This document shows positions 8,713 through 18,785 of a DNA stretch of 64,000 nucleotides, in pieces. Source of the stretch: Apilactobacillus bombintestini (GTDB lineage Bacteria; Bacillota; Bacilli; Lactobacillales; Lactobacillaceae); the NCBI RefSeq assembly GCF_003627035.1, contig NZ_CP032626.1, positions 868,001-932,000 of the forward strand, in the 5' to 3' direction. Below the pieces are notes generated by a model. It was not told the origin of the DNA. It saw nothing but the letters and a program-made list of their open reading frames with translations, and made no database searches. The first letter of the stretch is position 1; the number at the start of each line of letters is the position of its first letter. The translations under genes were made by a program, and so were the position numbers.

Positions 8713-10074
8713 TTATCTATAGCGTTGTGAACTATTCTTTCTGGACTTTCTTCTTCTACGTCCTGCTTCACGTTGAGAAATACGACGATTCATTTCATCA
8801 TTTCTCTTCAATTCACGCTTAATCTTGTTCTTGTAACCAGGTTTAACATTACGTTTTTTCTTTTTAATCATACCAATCATTGTTGGGTCTAATTTATCAT
8901 GACCCTTACGATGAGTCTTACGACGGTTACGATCATAAGTATCTACAACTCTACCATTCTTTATAGTCTTAGGCTTAAATGAAATTCCCATATTTTCTAA
9001 TGCGTCAATTTCATCTTCTTCATCAGGTGAATATAAAGTAATAGCAGTTCCTGGTAAGTTATTACGACCAGTTCTACCTACACGGTGAATAAAGTATTCC
9101 AAATCATCAGGTATGTCATCATTAATGACATCTGATACACCTTCAATATCAATTCCTCTAGCTGCTAAATCAGTTGCAACAACAAATTGAAAATCTAGGT
9201 TTTGAATTTGCTTCATCATTCTCTTACGTTCACGAGGAGTTAATTCACCAGAAACAATTCCAACTTTTAATCCTTGATTACGTAAGTATTCATATATTTC
9301 TTCAACACGTTTACGGGTATTAGCAAAAATAAGAACTAAGTATGGTTCACCCATTGTAATTAAACGATAAATTAAATCATTCTTGTCATTACCCTTAGTA
9401 GAAATCAACCAATTATCAATAGTTGGACTGATAATAGTACGGTTAGGAATGTTTTCTACGTATGGATTTTCCAAATATTTCTTTAAGAATGGCTTTAATT
9501 TTTGTGGAATAGTTGCAGAGAATACCATCATTTGTAGGTCTTTTCCAAAACTTGCTGCAATGCTATCCACTTCATTTAAGAAACCTAAGTCTAATGTCAT
9601 ATCAGCTTCATCAATAACTAATTTATTAGCTGTATGAACCTTTAAATGTTGACTCTTAATTAAATCCGCGATTCTTCCTGGAGTACCAATAACGATTTGT
9701 GGTTGTTCATTTTTCAACTTTTCAATTTGTCTTACTTTATCAGTTCCACCAACATAGTTAGCAATATGAATAGTTTTATCACAATGTTTAGCTAATTGTT
9801 TAGCATTATCGTAGATTTGGTATGCTAATTCACGACTTGGTGTAGTGATTACTGCTTGAACCTCTAATTGTTCAATGTTTAAATCATCAAAAATAGGTAA
9901 TAGAAAAGCATGAGTTTTACCACTACCAGTTGCTGATTGTCCTACTACACTACGTCCCTTTCTAATTTCAGGAATTATTTTTTCTTGAATAGGTGTTGGG
10001 TTAGAAAAATGTAGTTCGTTTAAGGCATCCATTAGGAATGGCTTAAAATTATATTGTTTAAATGTACTTGGCAT
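8713..10074 (-). CDS. cshB: DEAD-box ATP-dependent RNA helicase (CshB-like)
   Basis: A 453-residue DEAD-box RNA helicase. The Q motif (NPTPIQ near 25-30), motif I SATGSGKT (47-54), DEAD, SAT and the C-terminal HRVGRTGR are all intact, followed by a strongly basic tail rich in Arg and Lys that likely binds RNA. Length and position after an nrnA-like gene fit the CshB/YqfR group rather than CshA; it would help ribosome assembly or RNA decay, particularly in the cold. Its ATG directly abuts the nrnA stop codon, so translation is coupled. The subgroup assignment is an inference. Confidence 0.88.
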   Translation of the reverse strand: MPSTFKQYNFKPFLMDALNELHFSNPTPIQEKIIPEIRKGRSVVGQSATGSGKTHAFLLPIFDDLNIEQLEVQAVITTPSRELAYQIYDNAKQLAKHCDKTIHIANYVGGTDKVRQIEKLKNEQPQIVIGTPGRIADLIKSQHLKVHTANKLVIDEADMTLDLGFLNEVDSIAASFGKDLQMMVFSATIPQKLKPFLKKYLENPYVENIPNRTIISPTIDNWLISTKGNDKNDLIYRLITMGEPYLVLIFANTRKRVEEIYEYLRNQGLKVGIVSGELTPRERKRMMKQIQNLDFQFVVATDLAARGIDIEGVSDVINDDIPDDLEYFIHRVGRTGRNNLPGTAITLYSPDEEDEIDALENMGISFKPKTIKNGRVVDTYDRNRRKTHRKGHDKLDPTMIGMIKKKKRNVKPGYKNKIKRELKRNDEMNRRISQREAGRRRRKSRKNSSQRYR

Positions 10075-11058
10075 CTAATTATCTCCTTTGTAATCGGCAG
10101 CTATCTCATTTAGTTTGCTAATTACTGACTTAATTTCATCATCATCTTTAGCGACCGCACCACTAGCAAGTGCATGTCCGCCACCACCAAATTCTTTTGC
10201 TAATCCATTTATAGCAGGTCCTTTGGAACGTAAACGAATTCTATAGCTACCATCTTTTTGTTGTACAAAGATTGCCCATGATACTACTTGATCAATATTT
10301 CCAGGCAAAGGAACTACAGCTGATGTGCTTTCATCCTCTAAATGATATTGTTTTAAAATTTCTTCAGTTAATACTAAATATGCGGCACCACTAGTTTCGA
10401 TATTTAAATTTTCATAAACATATGCTGCTAATCTTGCCATTGGTAAATCAATTGATGATTCAATGGTATTAACTTTACTAGTAGAAAAATCAAGTTCTGC
10501 TAATTTAGAAGCAACTCTAAATGTATTAGCAGAAGTTGCTGGGTATTTGAAACGACCAGTATCTCCTACAATTCCGGCATATAACAATCTACCGGCTTCT
10601 GCATTTATCTTTAATTTATGTGATGATTCATATAATTCATAAATTAATTCAGAAGTACTTGATGCTTTAGGATCTACCCACATAATATCTCCAAATTGAT
10701 CATCATTAGGATGGTGGTCAATTTTTATCATCATTTTTCCTTGAGTATATCTACTGTCATCTACTCGAGGTTGATTAGCCGTATCACAAACGATAACTAA
10801 TGCATTTTTATAAACGTCATCATCAATTTCGTCTGTACTTCCTAGCCAATCAAAACTACTATATTGTTTTCCCACAGCATAAACATGTTTCTTAGGAAAA
10901 GAAGCTTTTATAATATTTGCTAATCCTAATTGTGATCCATAAGCATCAGGATCAGGACGTTGATGTCTATGAATAATAATTGTATCAAAATCACAAATTG
11001 CTTTAACAATCTTTTTTTGAGTCGATAAATTTAAAAAATTAAAAATTTTATTTTTCAT
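10075..11058 (-). CDS. nrnA: DHH/DHHA1 phosphoesterase NrnA (nanoRNase/pAp phosphatase)
   Basis: A 327-residue DHH-DHHA1 phosphoesterase like Bacillus NrnA, which degrades 2-5 nt RNA and dephosphorylates 3'-phosphoadenosine 5'-phosphate. Motifs seen: HRHQRPDPDAYGSQ near residue 31, VCDTANQPR, KIDHHPND (the DHH), GDTGRFKYP, and the DHHA1 glycine loop GGGGHALASG near 290. All metal ligands are present. It is followed without gap by a DEAD-box helicase gene, suggesting joint work in RNA turnover. The start ATG follows GAAGGAT. Confidence 0.93.
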   Translation of the reverse strand: MKNKIFNFLNLSTQKKIVKAICDFDTIIIHRHQRPDPDAYGSQLGLANIIKASFPKKHVYAVGKQYSSFDWLGSTDEIDDDVYKNALVIVCDTANQPRVDDSRYTQGKMMIKIDHHPNDDQFGDIMWVDPKASSTSELIYELYESSHKLKINAEAGRLLYAGIVGDTGRFKYPATSANTFRVASKLAELDFSTSKVNTIESSIDLPMARLAAYVYENLNIETSGAAYLVLTEEILKQYHLEDESTSAVVPLPGNIDQVVSWAIFVQQKDGSYRIRLRSKGPAINGLAKEFGGGGHALASGAVAKDDDEIKSVISKLNEIAADYKGDN

Positions 11059-11092
11059 GGTTATCCTTCAATCTTTGTTTATTACTAGCATA

Positions 11093-11098
11093 ATTATA
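11093..11098 (-). promoter_or_regulatory. Extended -10 promoter element of nrnA-helicase
   Basis: TGATATAAT on the minus strand is an extended -10 (TGnTATAAT) between the yajC terminator and nrnA; no clear -35 is seen. Confidence 0.5.
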
Positions 11099-11127
11099 TC
11101 ATACGAATAATTACATTGTTTAGTATC

Positions 11128-11168
11128 AAAAAAAGACAACTTTCAGCAATGCTGAAAACTGTCTTTTT
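11128..11168 (-). terminator. Terminator after yajC
   Basis: Stem AAAAAGACAGTTTTCAGCA with near-complete complement closes on a four-base loop and ends in a T-run on the minus strand, just after the yajC stop. Confidence 0.87.
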
Positions 11169-11179
11169 CCAACTAACTT

Positions 11180-11518
11180 TTAGTCTTTTTTAGTTTCACT
11201 ATCTTCTTTTGAAGTAGTATCTTTTGATGTTTCTTCTTTTGTATCTGAAACACGTGTTGTTACTTTAGCAACAGCATTTAAATCAAATACTAAGTAAATA
11301 CCATCACAATCTAAAGTAACTGTTTTTTCTTCTTCGTTAATGTCATCTACAATTCCGTGAAGACGACCAATAGTAGTAACATGGTCACCTTTTTGTAATT
11401 GTTTTAATGTTTGTGCATGTTTTTGTTGTTGTTTCTTTTGAGGTCTGATAACCAAGAAATACATAACAGCAAAAATTAAAATTAGGACAATAAATCCACT
11501 GTATTGACTGTATTGCAT
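11180..11518 (-). CDS. yajC: Preprotein translocase accessory subunit YajC
   Basis: A 112-residue YajC, a single-pass membrane protein associated with SecDF and the Sec translocon. One hydrophobic segment at about 8-22 is followed by the family signature FLVIRPQKKQQ and a small cytoplasmic domain with QKGDHVTTIGRLHGIV, then an acidic, Lys- and Thr-rich tail. It lies 69 nt downstream of ruvB; in many relatives queA and tgt stand between ruvB and yajC, but they are absent here. The ribosome site is weak (GGTGAT). Confidence 0.92.
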   Translation of the reverse strand: MQYSQYSGFIVLILIFAVMYFLVIRPQKKQQQKHAQTLKQLQKGDHVTTIGRLHGIVDDINEEEKTVTLDCDGIYLVFDLNAVAKVTTRVSDTKEETSKDTTSKEDSETKKD

Positions 11519-11587
11519 AAATATATCACCGTACTTTCCAATCTTAGTAACTTTAGATTATCAAATATATAGTCATTAGTCCAGTTA

Positions 11588-12598
11588 TTATTTTAAATCG
11601 TTTATAGGATAATGCAAATGTTCATACCCATCAGCAGTTACTACTCTTCCCCTAGCAGTACGTTTAATAAAACCTATCTGCAATAAGTATGGTTCGTACA
11701 TTTCTTCAATTGTATCAGTCTCTTCACCCACATTAGCAGCTAATGTAGCCAAGCCAACTGGACCTCCATTATAATATTCAATCATCGTTTTCAATAATTT
11801 AATATCAGTAGCATCTAATCCTCGATCATCAACACCTAACATCTTAAGTGCTTTATCTACGATTTCTACATCGATATTATCCTTCTCAGATACTTGAGCA
11901 AAATCTCTAACTCGTTTTAACAATCGGTTAGCAATTCTTGGTGTTCCACGTGAACGTCTTGCAATTTCGTGAGCCCCTTGGTCATATATTTTAGTATTAA
12001 ATATATCGGCAGAACGAATTACAATATCTTGTAAATCATCAGTATCATAATATTTCATATGTTCAACAATACCAAAACGATCACGGAATGGAGCCGAAAG
12101 TAATCCTGCTCTGGTAGTTGCACCAATTAAAGTGAATGGAGGAAGTGGAAAATGAACAGGATGAGCTGTAGGGCCTTGTCCTACCACTATATCCACATAG
12201 AAATCTTCCATAGCTGAATAAAGCATTTCTTCCACCATTTTAGGTAGTCGATGAATTTCATCGATAAAAAGTATATCTCCTGGTTGTAGTTCATTTAATA
12301 ATGCTACCAAATCTCCTGGCTTTTCAATTGCAGGTCCACTGGTGGTTTTTATACCAACTTCCATTTCATTTGCAATTACCATTGCCAAGGTGGTTTTACC
12401 TAAACCTGGAGGTCCATAAAGCAAAACATGATCCAAAGATTCTTCACGTTGTTTTGCCGCTTTTATATAAACCGACAATTCTTTTTTTAAATCTGATTGT
12501 CCAATATATTCTGATAAGTATTGTGGACGGAGAGATTTTTCTAATGATTCTTCCGCTTGTCCTTCACTATCTCCTGAAATGATGCGGTTATCGTCCAT
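11588..12598 (-). CDS. ruvB: Holliday junction branch migration helicase RuvB
   Basis: A 336-residue AAA+ motor that drives Holliday junction branch migration with RuvA. Walker A GPPGLGKT at 62-69, Walker B with DEIHR, sensor motif [18 protein letters not shown] and a C-terminal winged helix are all intact. Length is standard. It follows ruvA by 15 nt in the ymdB-mutS-mutL-ruvA-ruvB operon. Catalysis of resolution would need RecU in this phylum, which is outside the window. Confidence 0.97.
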   Translation of the reverse strand: MDDNRIISGDSEGQAEESLEKSLRPQYLSEYIGQSDLKKELSVYIKAAKQREESLDHVLLYGPPGLGKTTLAMVIANEMEVGIKTTSGPAIEKPGDLVALLNELQPGDILFIDEIHRLPKMVEEMLYSAMEDFYVDIVVGQGPTAHPVHFPLPPFTLIGATTRAGLLSAPFRDRFGIVEHMKYYDTDDLQDIVIRSADIFNTKIYDQGAHEIARRSRGTPRIANRLLKRVRDFAQVSEKDNIDVEIVDKALKMLGVDDRGLDATDIKLLKTMIEYYNGGPVGLATLAANVGEETDTIEEMYEPYLLQIGFIKRTARGRVVTADGYEHLHYPINDLK

Positions 12599-12613
12599 CT
12601 AGATTTTCCCTCC

Positions 12614-13228
12614 TTAAAATTGTGTTAATATTCTCAATCCATTACTTAAGTATTCATCTGTACTCATTGGATCTTTAGCTTCTAATTCTTTTCTGACTTT
12701 CTTAACGTCACGACTAGTATATCCTAAAGCTGCTAATGCTTGCAATGCATCTTCTAATTCAGTATTAGTATCTTGTTTCTTGGCTTGCTTTTCAATGCTA
12801 TCGAAATCATCAAATAATGATGGAGCGATATCATCCAATTTACCTTTCAAGTCCAAAATAATTTGCTTAGCTGTCTTTTGGCCCACTCCAGGAAACTTAG
12901 TTAAATAACTTACGTTTTCTGAATTAATTGCGTTTAGTAGTGATTTAGGATCATTACCGGCCAAAATAGCTAAAGCACTCTTAGGTCCAATACCAGAAAC
13001 ATTCAATAATTTTTCAAAAATGCTCTTAATTTCTTTACTAGCGAAGCCATATAAAGTTTGTGACGAATCTGTGACAGATTGGTGAATAAAAACTTTTACC
13101 TTTTTTTCACTATCAATATCATATTGATATGGATCAGCTGTATAAACTAAATACCCGACTCCATTAACATCAATAACGATATATCCAGGTTCTACATCTT
13201 CTATAATTCCTTTTAAATATTCAAACAT
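12614..13228 (-). CDS. ruvA: Holliday junction DNA helicase subunit RuvA
   Basis: A 204-residue RuvA that binds the four-way junction as a tetramer and recruits RuvB. The N-terminal OB fold (FEYLKGIIEDVEPGYIVIDVNG), the two helix-hairpin-helix motifs (LLNVSGIGPKSALAIL and LTKFPGVGQKTAKQIILDL) and the mobile C-terminal domain III with ALAALGYTSRDV are visible. GAGGAAAAG serves as ribosome site. It sits 13 nt after mutL, which links mismatch repair and recombination genes in one transcript, a common Lactobacillales layout. Confidence 0.96.
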   Translation of the reverse strand: MFEYLKGIIEDVEPGYIVIDVNGVGYLVYTADPYQYDIDSEKKVKVFIHQSVTDSSQTLYGFASKEIKSIFEKLLNVSGIGPKSALAILAGNDPKSLLNAINSENVSYLTKFPGVGQKTAKQIILDLKGKLDDIAPSLFDDFDSIEKQAKKQDTNTELEDALQALAALGYTSRDVKKVRKELEAKDPMSTDEYLSNGLRILTQF

Positions 13229-13241
13229 ATCTTTTCCTCAT

Positions 13242-15188
13242 TTACATAAAATTATTATGACTGTGTGGGTCTTGAATTCTCTTAAACATTTTTTCCATAT
13301 CTGTATTAGAGAATGAAACTAAAACAGGACGACCATGTGGACAGTTAAATGGATTATTAACTGTGGATAGTTCATCAATTAAATGCACTGCTTGTGCTCT
13401 ATCTAAATGATGATTTGCTTTAATAGCACGTTTACAGCTCATCATAATAGCTGTTTGTGCTCTAAATGATGCAATAGAAATGTTCTTCTTTTGAATCACC
13501 CAATCAATCATTTCTTTTATAGTTTCTTCTTCCTGTCCCTCGGGAATCCAAGTTGGATGTTGTTTAACTACAAAACTATTTTTTCCAAACGGTTCAATAT
13601 TAATACCAACATCTTTTAATACATCTATATTTTCTTCAATAATTAGTGCATCCCTATTAGGGTAATCTAAAACCAACGGAACTAGCAACTTTTGTTGGTC
13701 GTCAGATACCTCACCAATTTCAGTTCTAAAACGTTCATAGTTGATTCTTTCTTGCGCCGCATGTTGATCGATGATGTACATTCCATCAGCTGATTCTGCC
13801 AACAAGTAAGTACCATGAAGTTGTCCTATATATACTAATCTAGGAAATCTTACAGTGTCAGTATCTTCTTGAACCTCTTTTTCAGTATTCTGATTTCCAA
13901 ATGGCAATGCTTCTTCTGTATATTTATTCTTAAAATTAATAACGTCGGAATCATTTAATTGATCGGAACTAGTAATCTTAATTACATCATCTACATTTTC
14001 TAATTCAACATCATTTTCATCATTATGATTAAACTCATCATAATTATTTTCATGATTTTCGTTTAATAAATCATTATCACTAAATGATTCATCCACATAG
14101 TCCGATTTATTTTCTCTAGAAATCTGATTAAGTTGAAATTGTAATTGTTCGTTACTGTATCTTGGCTTAACAGCACGATCTCTTGTCATTACTTCCGGAA
14201 TCAAATTTTTCTTGAATATAGTGTTATAAATAGTATTAGAAATCAAATCGCATAATTGTCTTTCCTTACTTATACGGACTGTTTGCTTAGTTGGATGTAC
14301 ATTTACGTCGGTTAATGTAGGATCTAATTTTATATTCAATACTGCTATAGGATATCTTCCAACCATTAACTTAGAACCATAACCATCTATGATAGATTTA
14401 AAAATGGCATTACTTCTAACATATCTACCATTTAATGTGATAGTAACGTAATTTCTGGAAGCTCTAGTTAATTCTGGCAAACTAACATATCCATCTATTT
14501 TAAAATCATCGTCTTGATTATCAATTTTGATAATTCGTTTTAAATTTTTTGCACTATATATATCACCAATAACTTGTTGCAAATTATTACGACCAGAAGT
14601 TCGTAATATTTCCCTATGGTTGTGAACTAAAGAGAATGCAATATCTGGATGACCGATTGCTAATCGATCCACTATATCTGAAATTTTAGACAATTCAGTT
14701 TTAATGGTTTTCATGTATTTCAATCTTGCAGGTGTATTAAAGAAGATATCCTTTACTAAAATACTAGTACCTCTTCTTGCTTCGGCAGGTTTAACTTCTA
14801 ACGTTTTTCCACCCCGAATATGAATTTCGGTACCTTCATCACCAGTAGAAGTCTTTAATAATACATCTGAAACGGATGCAATAGATGGAAGAGCTTCACC
14901 ACGAAAACCTAGAGAATGTACTCTAAATAAATCACGTGGATTACTAATCTTACTAGTAGCATGTCTCTTAAATGCTAATTCCACGTCATCATGAGCTATA
15001 CCTATTCCATCATCAATAATTTCAATACTCTTTAATCCTGCATCTTCGACGTTAATATCTATTTGTGTACTATTAGCATCAATAGAATTTTCTACTAATT
15101 CTTTTACCACTGAAGCTGGTCTTTCTACCACTTCTCCAGCAGCAATTTGATCAGCTAAGATTGAAGATAATTCATGTATTTTATGCAA
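13242..15188 (-). CDS. mutL: DNA mismatch repair protein MutL
   Basis: A 648-residue MutL, the GHKL ATPase that couples mismatch recognition by MutS to strand incision. ATP-site motifs ELVENSIDANS, DDGIGI and GFRGEAL are near the N-terminus. The C-terminal endonuclease motif DQHAAQERINYE and the ACK/CPHGRP zinc-site segments (SCKRAIKANHH, CPHGRPV) are intact, so this is the nicking type of MutL. Between them at about 345-430 is an Asn/Asp/Glu-rich linker, longer and more acidic than usual. It lies 12 nt after mutS. Confidence 0.96.
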   Translation of the reverse strand: MHKIHELSSILADQIAAGEVVERPASVVKELVENSIDANSTQIDINVEDAGLKSIEIIDDGIGIAHDDVELAFKRHATSKISNPRDLFRVHSLGFRGEALPSIASVSDVLLKTSTGDEGTEIHIRGGKTLEVKPAEARRGTSILVKDIFFNTPARLKYMKTIKTELSKISDIVDRLAIGHPDIAFSLVHNHREILRTSGRNNLQQVIGDIYSAKNLKRIIKIDNQDDDFKIDGYVSLPELTRASRNYVTITLNGRYVRSNAIFKSIIDGYGSKLMVGRYPIAVLNIKLDPTLTDVNVHPTKQTVRISKERQLCDLISNTIYNTIFKKNLIPEVMTRDRAVKPRYSNEQLQFQLNQISRENKSDYVDESFSDNDLLNENHENNYDEFNHNDENDVELENVDDVIKITSSDQLNDSDVINFKNKYTEEALPFGNQNTEKEVQEDTDTVRFPRLVYIGQLHGTYLLAESADGMYIIDQHAAQERINYERFRTEIGEVSDDQQKLLVPLVLDYPNRDALIIEENIDVLKDVGINIEPFGKNSFVVKQHPTWIPEGQEEETIKEMIDWVIQKKNISIASFRAQTAIMMSCKRAIKANHHLDRAQAVHLIDELSTVNNPFNCPHGRPVLVSFSNTDMEKMFKRIQDPHSHNNFM

Positions 15189-15200
15189 GATTAAAACCTC

Positions 15201-17882
15201 CTACTTATTATCCATTTCACGTTTCCATTTATAAACTTCATTCATAATTTCCATAGGAGTTTTAGACATTAAATCTAACTCTTTAATCTCTTTTAGGATT
15301 GGATTATTATCATGAGGTTTTTTATTATTTTTTACTGGTTCTTCGTCCTTAAATAAAGATAATTGTTGTTCTTGATTATCATCAGTATATAATTCTGCTG
15401 GCTCAGCATTATTAGTTAATTCCACCGTTTTATTTTCTTCTGCAGTGGTATTTTCTGTATCATAATCATCTTTAACTTTATCATTGCTAATATTTTTGCT
15501 TTTATCAGCATTTTCTAAATCATTTAAGATGTTGTCTGCACGATTTAGTAGTGAATCTGGTAATCCTGCTAGCTTAGCTACGTGAATCCCGTATGATTTA
15601 TCAGCAGCTCCAGACTTAACCTTGTGCAAGAATACTAATTCACCATTCTTCTCAACTGCCCCTACATGAACATTTTTTAGCTCTGGCAATGATTTAGAAA
15701 GTTCTGTTAATTCATGATAATGAGTAGAGAAAAGTGTCTTAGCATGAATATGATTATGAACATATTCAATGATAGATTGTGCAAGTGCCATTCCATCATA
15801 AGTAGCAGTACCTCTACCAATTTCATCGAATAAAATTAAACTATCTTCAGTAGCATTTTGAATAGCATTGTTAGATTCTTGCATTTCCACCATGAATGTA
15901 CTTTGACCAGAAATTAAATCATCAGCAGCACCAATTCTAGTAAATATTTGATCAAAAATAGGCATATTTGCTGACTTAGCAGGAACAAAGCAACCTATTT
16001 GCGTCATAATAACGCTTAAAGCTAATTGACGCATATAAGTACTTTTACCTGACATATTAGGCCCGGTAATTAAAAGAATATTGGTCTTAGGATCCATCTT
16101 AACGTCATTAGGAACGTATGATTGATGTCCCATTACTTTTTCAACTACTGGATGACGTCCATCGACAATTTCTAATTCATGATTTTCATTTAGTTTAGGT
16201 TTTACCAAACGATATTCATCGGAAACTGCAGCAAAGCTTTGCAAGACGTCCAAACTAGAAACTGCACTAGCCACTGTTTGAAGTCTTTGAATGGCTTTCT
16301 TTACTACTTCTCTTATCTTACTAAAAATTTCGTATTCTAGTGTTTTAGATTTTTCTTGTGCTTCAATAATTAGTTTTTCTTTTTCTTTTAGTTCAGGAGT
16401 AGAAAATCTTTCTGCATTGGTTAGTGTTTGTTTTCTTTCATATCTGTCTTCTGGTAATTTACTTAAGTTTGCCTTAGAAACTTCAATATAGTAACCAAAA
16501 ACGTGATTATAACCAATTTTCAAGTTATTTATACCAGTAGCTTTACGTTCTTTATCTTCTAATTCTGCTATCCATTGCTTACCGTTATTCATGGCATCTC
16601 GATATTTATCTAAGACTTCATTATATCCATCTTTGATTATGTCTCCATCAGTAACAGAAAGTGGTGGTTCATCAATAATGGCATCTTCAATTAAATCAGC
16701 TACATCCTCTACTGGATCTAAATCAGCATCAATATCAGCGAATGAATCTGAACCCATTTCATCCAATACATACTTAATTTTAGGAATTTGACGTAATGAT
16801 GTTTTTAATTGTACTAAGTCTCTTCCATTAACGGAGCCAAATGAAACTTTACCAGCTAAACGTTCTAAATCATATACCTTAACTAATAAATCAGCTATTT
16901 CACTACGTTCATAGTAATGATTCAATAAATCATCTACAGAATTTTGACGCGATAAAATTGTATTTTTATTTACTAATGGATGATCAATCCATTCTTTTAA
17001 CTTACGGCCACCCATAGCGGTTTTCGTTTCATCAAGAAGCCATAATAGACTGCCTGATTTTTTATTAGTTCGAATGTTTTTAGTTAATTCAAGATTGTAT
17101 TGTGAATTATGATCTATCTTTAAGAATTCAGCAGGTTGATAAGGTTGTGCTGCTTTCATATGTGATAGACTACGTTTTTGCGTATCAGTAATGTAAGTGG
17201 TTAAACGATGAATAACAGCTTTTTCAATGTCACTTTGTAAATTAGCAGAAAGGTATTCCATTGATTCGACAGATTTGCTGTCTTCTTGATGAGATACTAA
17301 AATACCCAACTTCTTAATAATTTTTACATCGCGATCTTTTATTTGATCATTTACAATAACTTCCTTAGTTTGTAGCATCATTAATTCATTTACAACGCTA
17401 TCAATACTAGATAAAACTGTAGTCTTTAATTCACCTGTGGATAACTCTGCATAAGCAAAACCGTATTTTCCTTGTGTATATTCAATAGCGGTCAAATAGT
17501 TATTATCCTTAGCATTTTCGGCACCCATAGTAGTTCTAGTACCAGGAGTAATTAATTGAGTAACCGCTCTTTTAACCATTCCCTTAGCCAACTTAGGATC
17601 TTCCATTTGTTCACAAATGGCTACTTTATACCCCTTATCAATCAAGGTATCGATATATGTTTCTACTGCTTTATGAGGGACACCACACATAGGTATAGGA
17701 TTTTTAGCGCTTTTACTTCTAGATGTTAAAGTTAGCTCTAATATCTGTGCACCTTTTACGGCATCATCATTAAACATTTCATAAAAATCACCTAAGCGGT
17801 AAAAAACAAAGGCATCCGGATACTTATCCTTCACCTTTTGATATTGTTCCATCATTGGTGTCAATTTTGCTGTTTTAGTCAT
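15201..17882 (-). CDS. mutS: DNA mismatch repair protein MutS
   Basis: An 893-residue MutS. The N-terminal mismatch-binding Phe-X-Glu motif is seen in [14 protein letters not shown] near residue 33, the ATPase Walker [10 protein letters not shown] at about 606-614, Walker [13 protein letters not shown], and the [10 protein letters not shown] signature. After the ATPase a low-complexity acidic linker of about 60 residues (about 795-855) carries the sequence QQLSLF, which matches the beta-clamp binding consensus QLxLF. The gene follows ymdB by 20 nt. The nearest GAGGGG site is about 13 nt from the ATG, slightly long. Confidence 0.96.
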   Translation of the reverse strand: MTKTAKLTPMMEQYQKVKDKYPDAFVFYRLGDFYEMFNDDAVKGAQILELTLTSRSKSAKNPIPMCGVPHKAVETYIDTLIDKGYKVAICEQMEDPKLAKGMVKRAVTQLITPGTRTTMGAENAKDNNYLTAIEYTQGKYGFAYAELSTGELKTTVLSSIDSVVNELMMLQTKEVIVNDQIKDRDVKIIKKLGILVSHQEDSKSVESMEYLSANLQSDIEKAVIHRLTTYITDTQKRSLSHMKAAQPYQPAEFLKIDHNSQYNLELTKNIRTNKKSGSLLWLLDETKTAMGGRKLKEWIDHPLVNKNTILSRQNSVDDLLNHYYERSEIADLLVKVYDLERLAGKVSFGSVNGRDLVQLKTSLRQIPKIKYVLDEMGSDSFADIDADLDPVEDVADLIEDAIIDEPPLSVTDGDIIKDGYNEVLDKYRDAMNNGKQWIAELEDKERKATGINNLKIGYNHVFGYYIEVSKANLSKLPEDRYERKQTLTNAERFSTPELKEKEKLIIEAQEKSKTLEYEIFSKIREVVKKAIQRLQTVASAVSSLDVLQSFAAVSDEYRLVKPKLNENHELEIVDGRHPVVEKVMGHQSYVPNDVKMDPKTNILLITGPNMSGKSTYMRQLALSVIMTQIGCFVPAKSANMPIFDQIFTRIGAADDLISGQSTFMVEMQESNNAIQNATEDSLILFDEIGRGTATYDGMALAQSIIEYVHNHIHAKTLFSTHYHELTELSKSLPELKNVHVGAVEKNGELVFLHKVKSGAADKSYGIHVAKLAGLPDSLLNRADNILNDLENADKSKNISNDKVKDDYDTENTTAEENKTVELTNNAEPAELYTDDNQEQQLSLFKDEEPVKNNKKPHDNNPILKEIKELDLMSKTPMEIMNEVYKWKREMDNK

Positions 17883-17902
17883 TTAATTCACTACCCCTCA
17901 AA

Positions 17903-18703
17903 TTAGCCTTGATATGGATTATTAGGATTAATTAAAATTTTCTTGATAGATCTAGCAGTTCCATCATCTCGTAAATCAATTACACAACCGGAAATAATTC
18001 CATTTCCAGAAGTTTCTACTTCAAATCTAGTTGGACGTTGTGTTAAGAAACGATGAATAATATTTTCATATTTCATTCCTAACACACTATCAAATGGTCC
18101 ACACATTCCGGCATCTGTAATAAATGCAGTTCCCTTAGGTAAGACTTGATTATCATTAGTTTGTACGTGTGTATGGGTACCAACCAATGCAGAAATTCTA
18201 CCATCAAGATACATAGCCATCGCTCTTTTTTCACTGGTAGTTTCCGCATGAAAATCAACAAAAATATAATCAACTTCATGATTTAATTTGTTGACTAATT
18301 CATCTACTTCAGCAAACGGATCATCAATAGGATCCATAAAAATACGGCCTTGTAAATTAATAACAGCCAATTTCTTACCGTTAATATTAACAATAGTATA
18401 ACCTCTTCCCGGAACATTTTTTCCTGGGAAGTTTAATGGACGAACCAATTTTTCAGTATCATCAATAAAATCAAATATTTCTTCATTATTCCATGCATGG
18501 TTTCCCAAAGTAATAACATCGGCTCCAGCATTCATAATTTCTTTATAAACTTTTTTATTAATACCACGTCCAAAAGATGTCGCATTTTCTCCATTAACAA
18601 TTGTTAATTGTGGTTTATAATCTCTCTTTAAAATAGGTAAATATTGGCTAACCTTATCTACACCTATATTTCCTACCACATCACCTAAAAATAGAATCTT
18701 CAT
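17903..18703 (-). CDS. ymdB: YmdB metallophosphoesterase (2',3'-cyclic nucleotide phosphodiesterase)
   Basis: A 266-residue YmdB-family metallophosphoesterase, which in Bacillus hydrolyses 2',3'-cAMP and influences biofilm and motility decisions, in part through RNase Y. The metal ligands are all there: GDVVG, NGENA, GNHAW, DFHAETTSEK and GTHTHVQT. The ATG at 18703 (MKILFLGD) is preferred to an upstream TTG since GAGG lies 8 nt before it. It has its own promoter, is separated from rny by a terminator, and heads an operon with mutS-mutL-ruvA-ruvB. Confidence 0.93.
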   Translation of the reverse strand: MKILFLGDVVGNIGVDKVSQYLPILKRDYKPQLTIVNGENATSFGRGINKKVYKEIMNAGADVITLGNHAWNNEEIFDFIDDTEKLVRPLNFPGKNVPGRGYTIVNINGKKLAVINLQGRIFMDPIDDPFAEVDELVNKLNHEVDYIFVDFHAETTSEKRAMAMYLDGRISALVGTHTHVQTNDNQVLPKGTAFITDAGMCGPFDSVLGMKYENIIHRFLTQRPTRFEVETSGNGIISGCVIDLRDDGTARSIKKILINPNNPYQG

Positions 18704-18724
18704 ATTTTTCCTCAATTCGTTAAT

Positions 18725-18753
18725 ATTATACTTATAATTTTACACCGTTTTAA
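18725..18753 (-). promoter_or_regulatory. Promoter of ymdB-mutS-mutL-ruvAB
   Basis: Minus-strand TTAAAA (18748-18753), 17-nt spacer, TATAAT (18725-18730), placed between the rny terminator and ymdB. Confidence 0.7.
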
Positions 18754-18758
18754 CTAAA

Positions 18759-18785
18759 ATAAAAAAGGCCCAAGGCCTTTTTTTA
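18759..18785 (-). terminator. Terminator after rny
   Basis: AAAAAGGCC and its complement GGCCTTTTTT form a compact stem directly after the rny stop, with a T-run on the minus strand. Confidence 0.88.
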
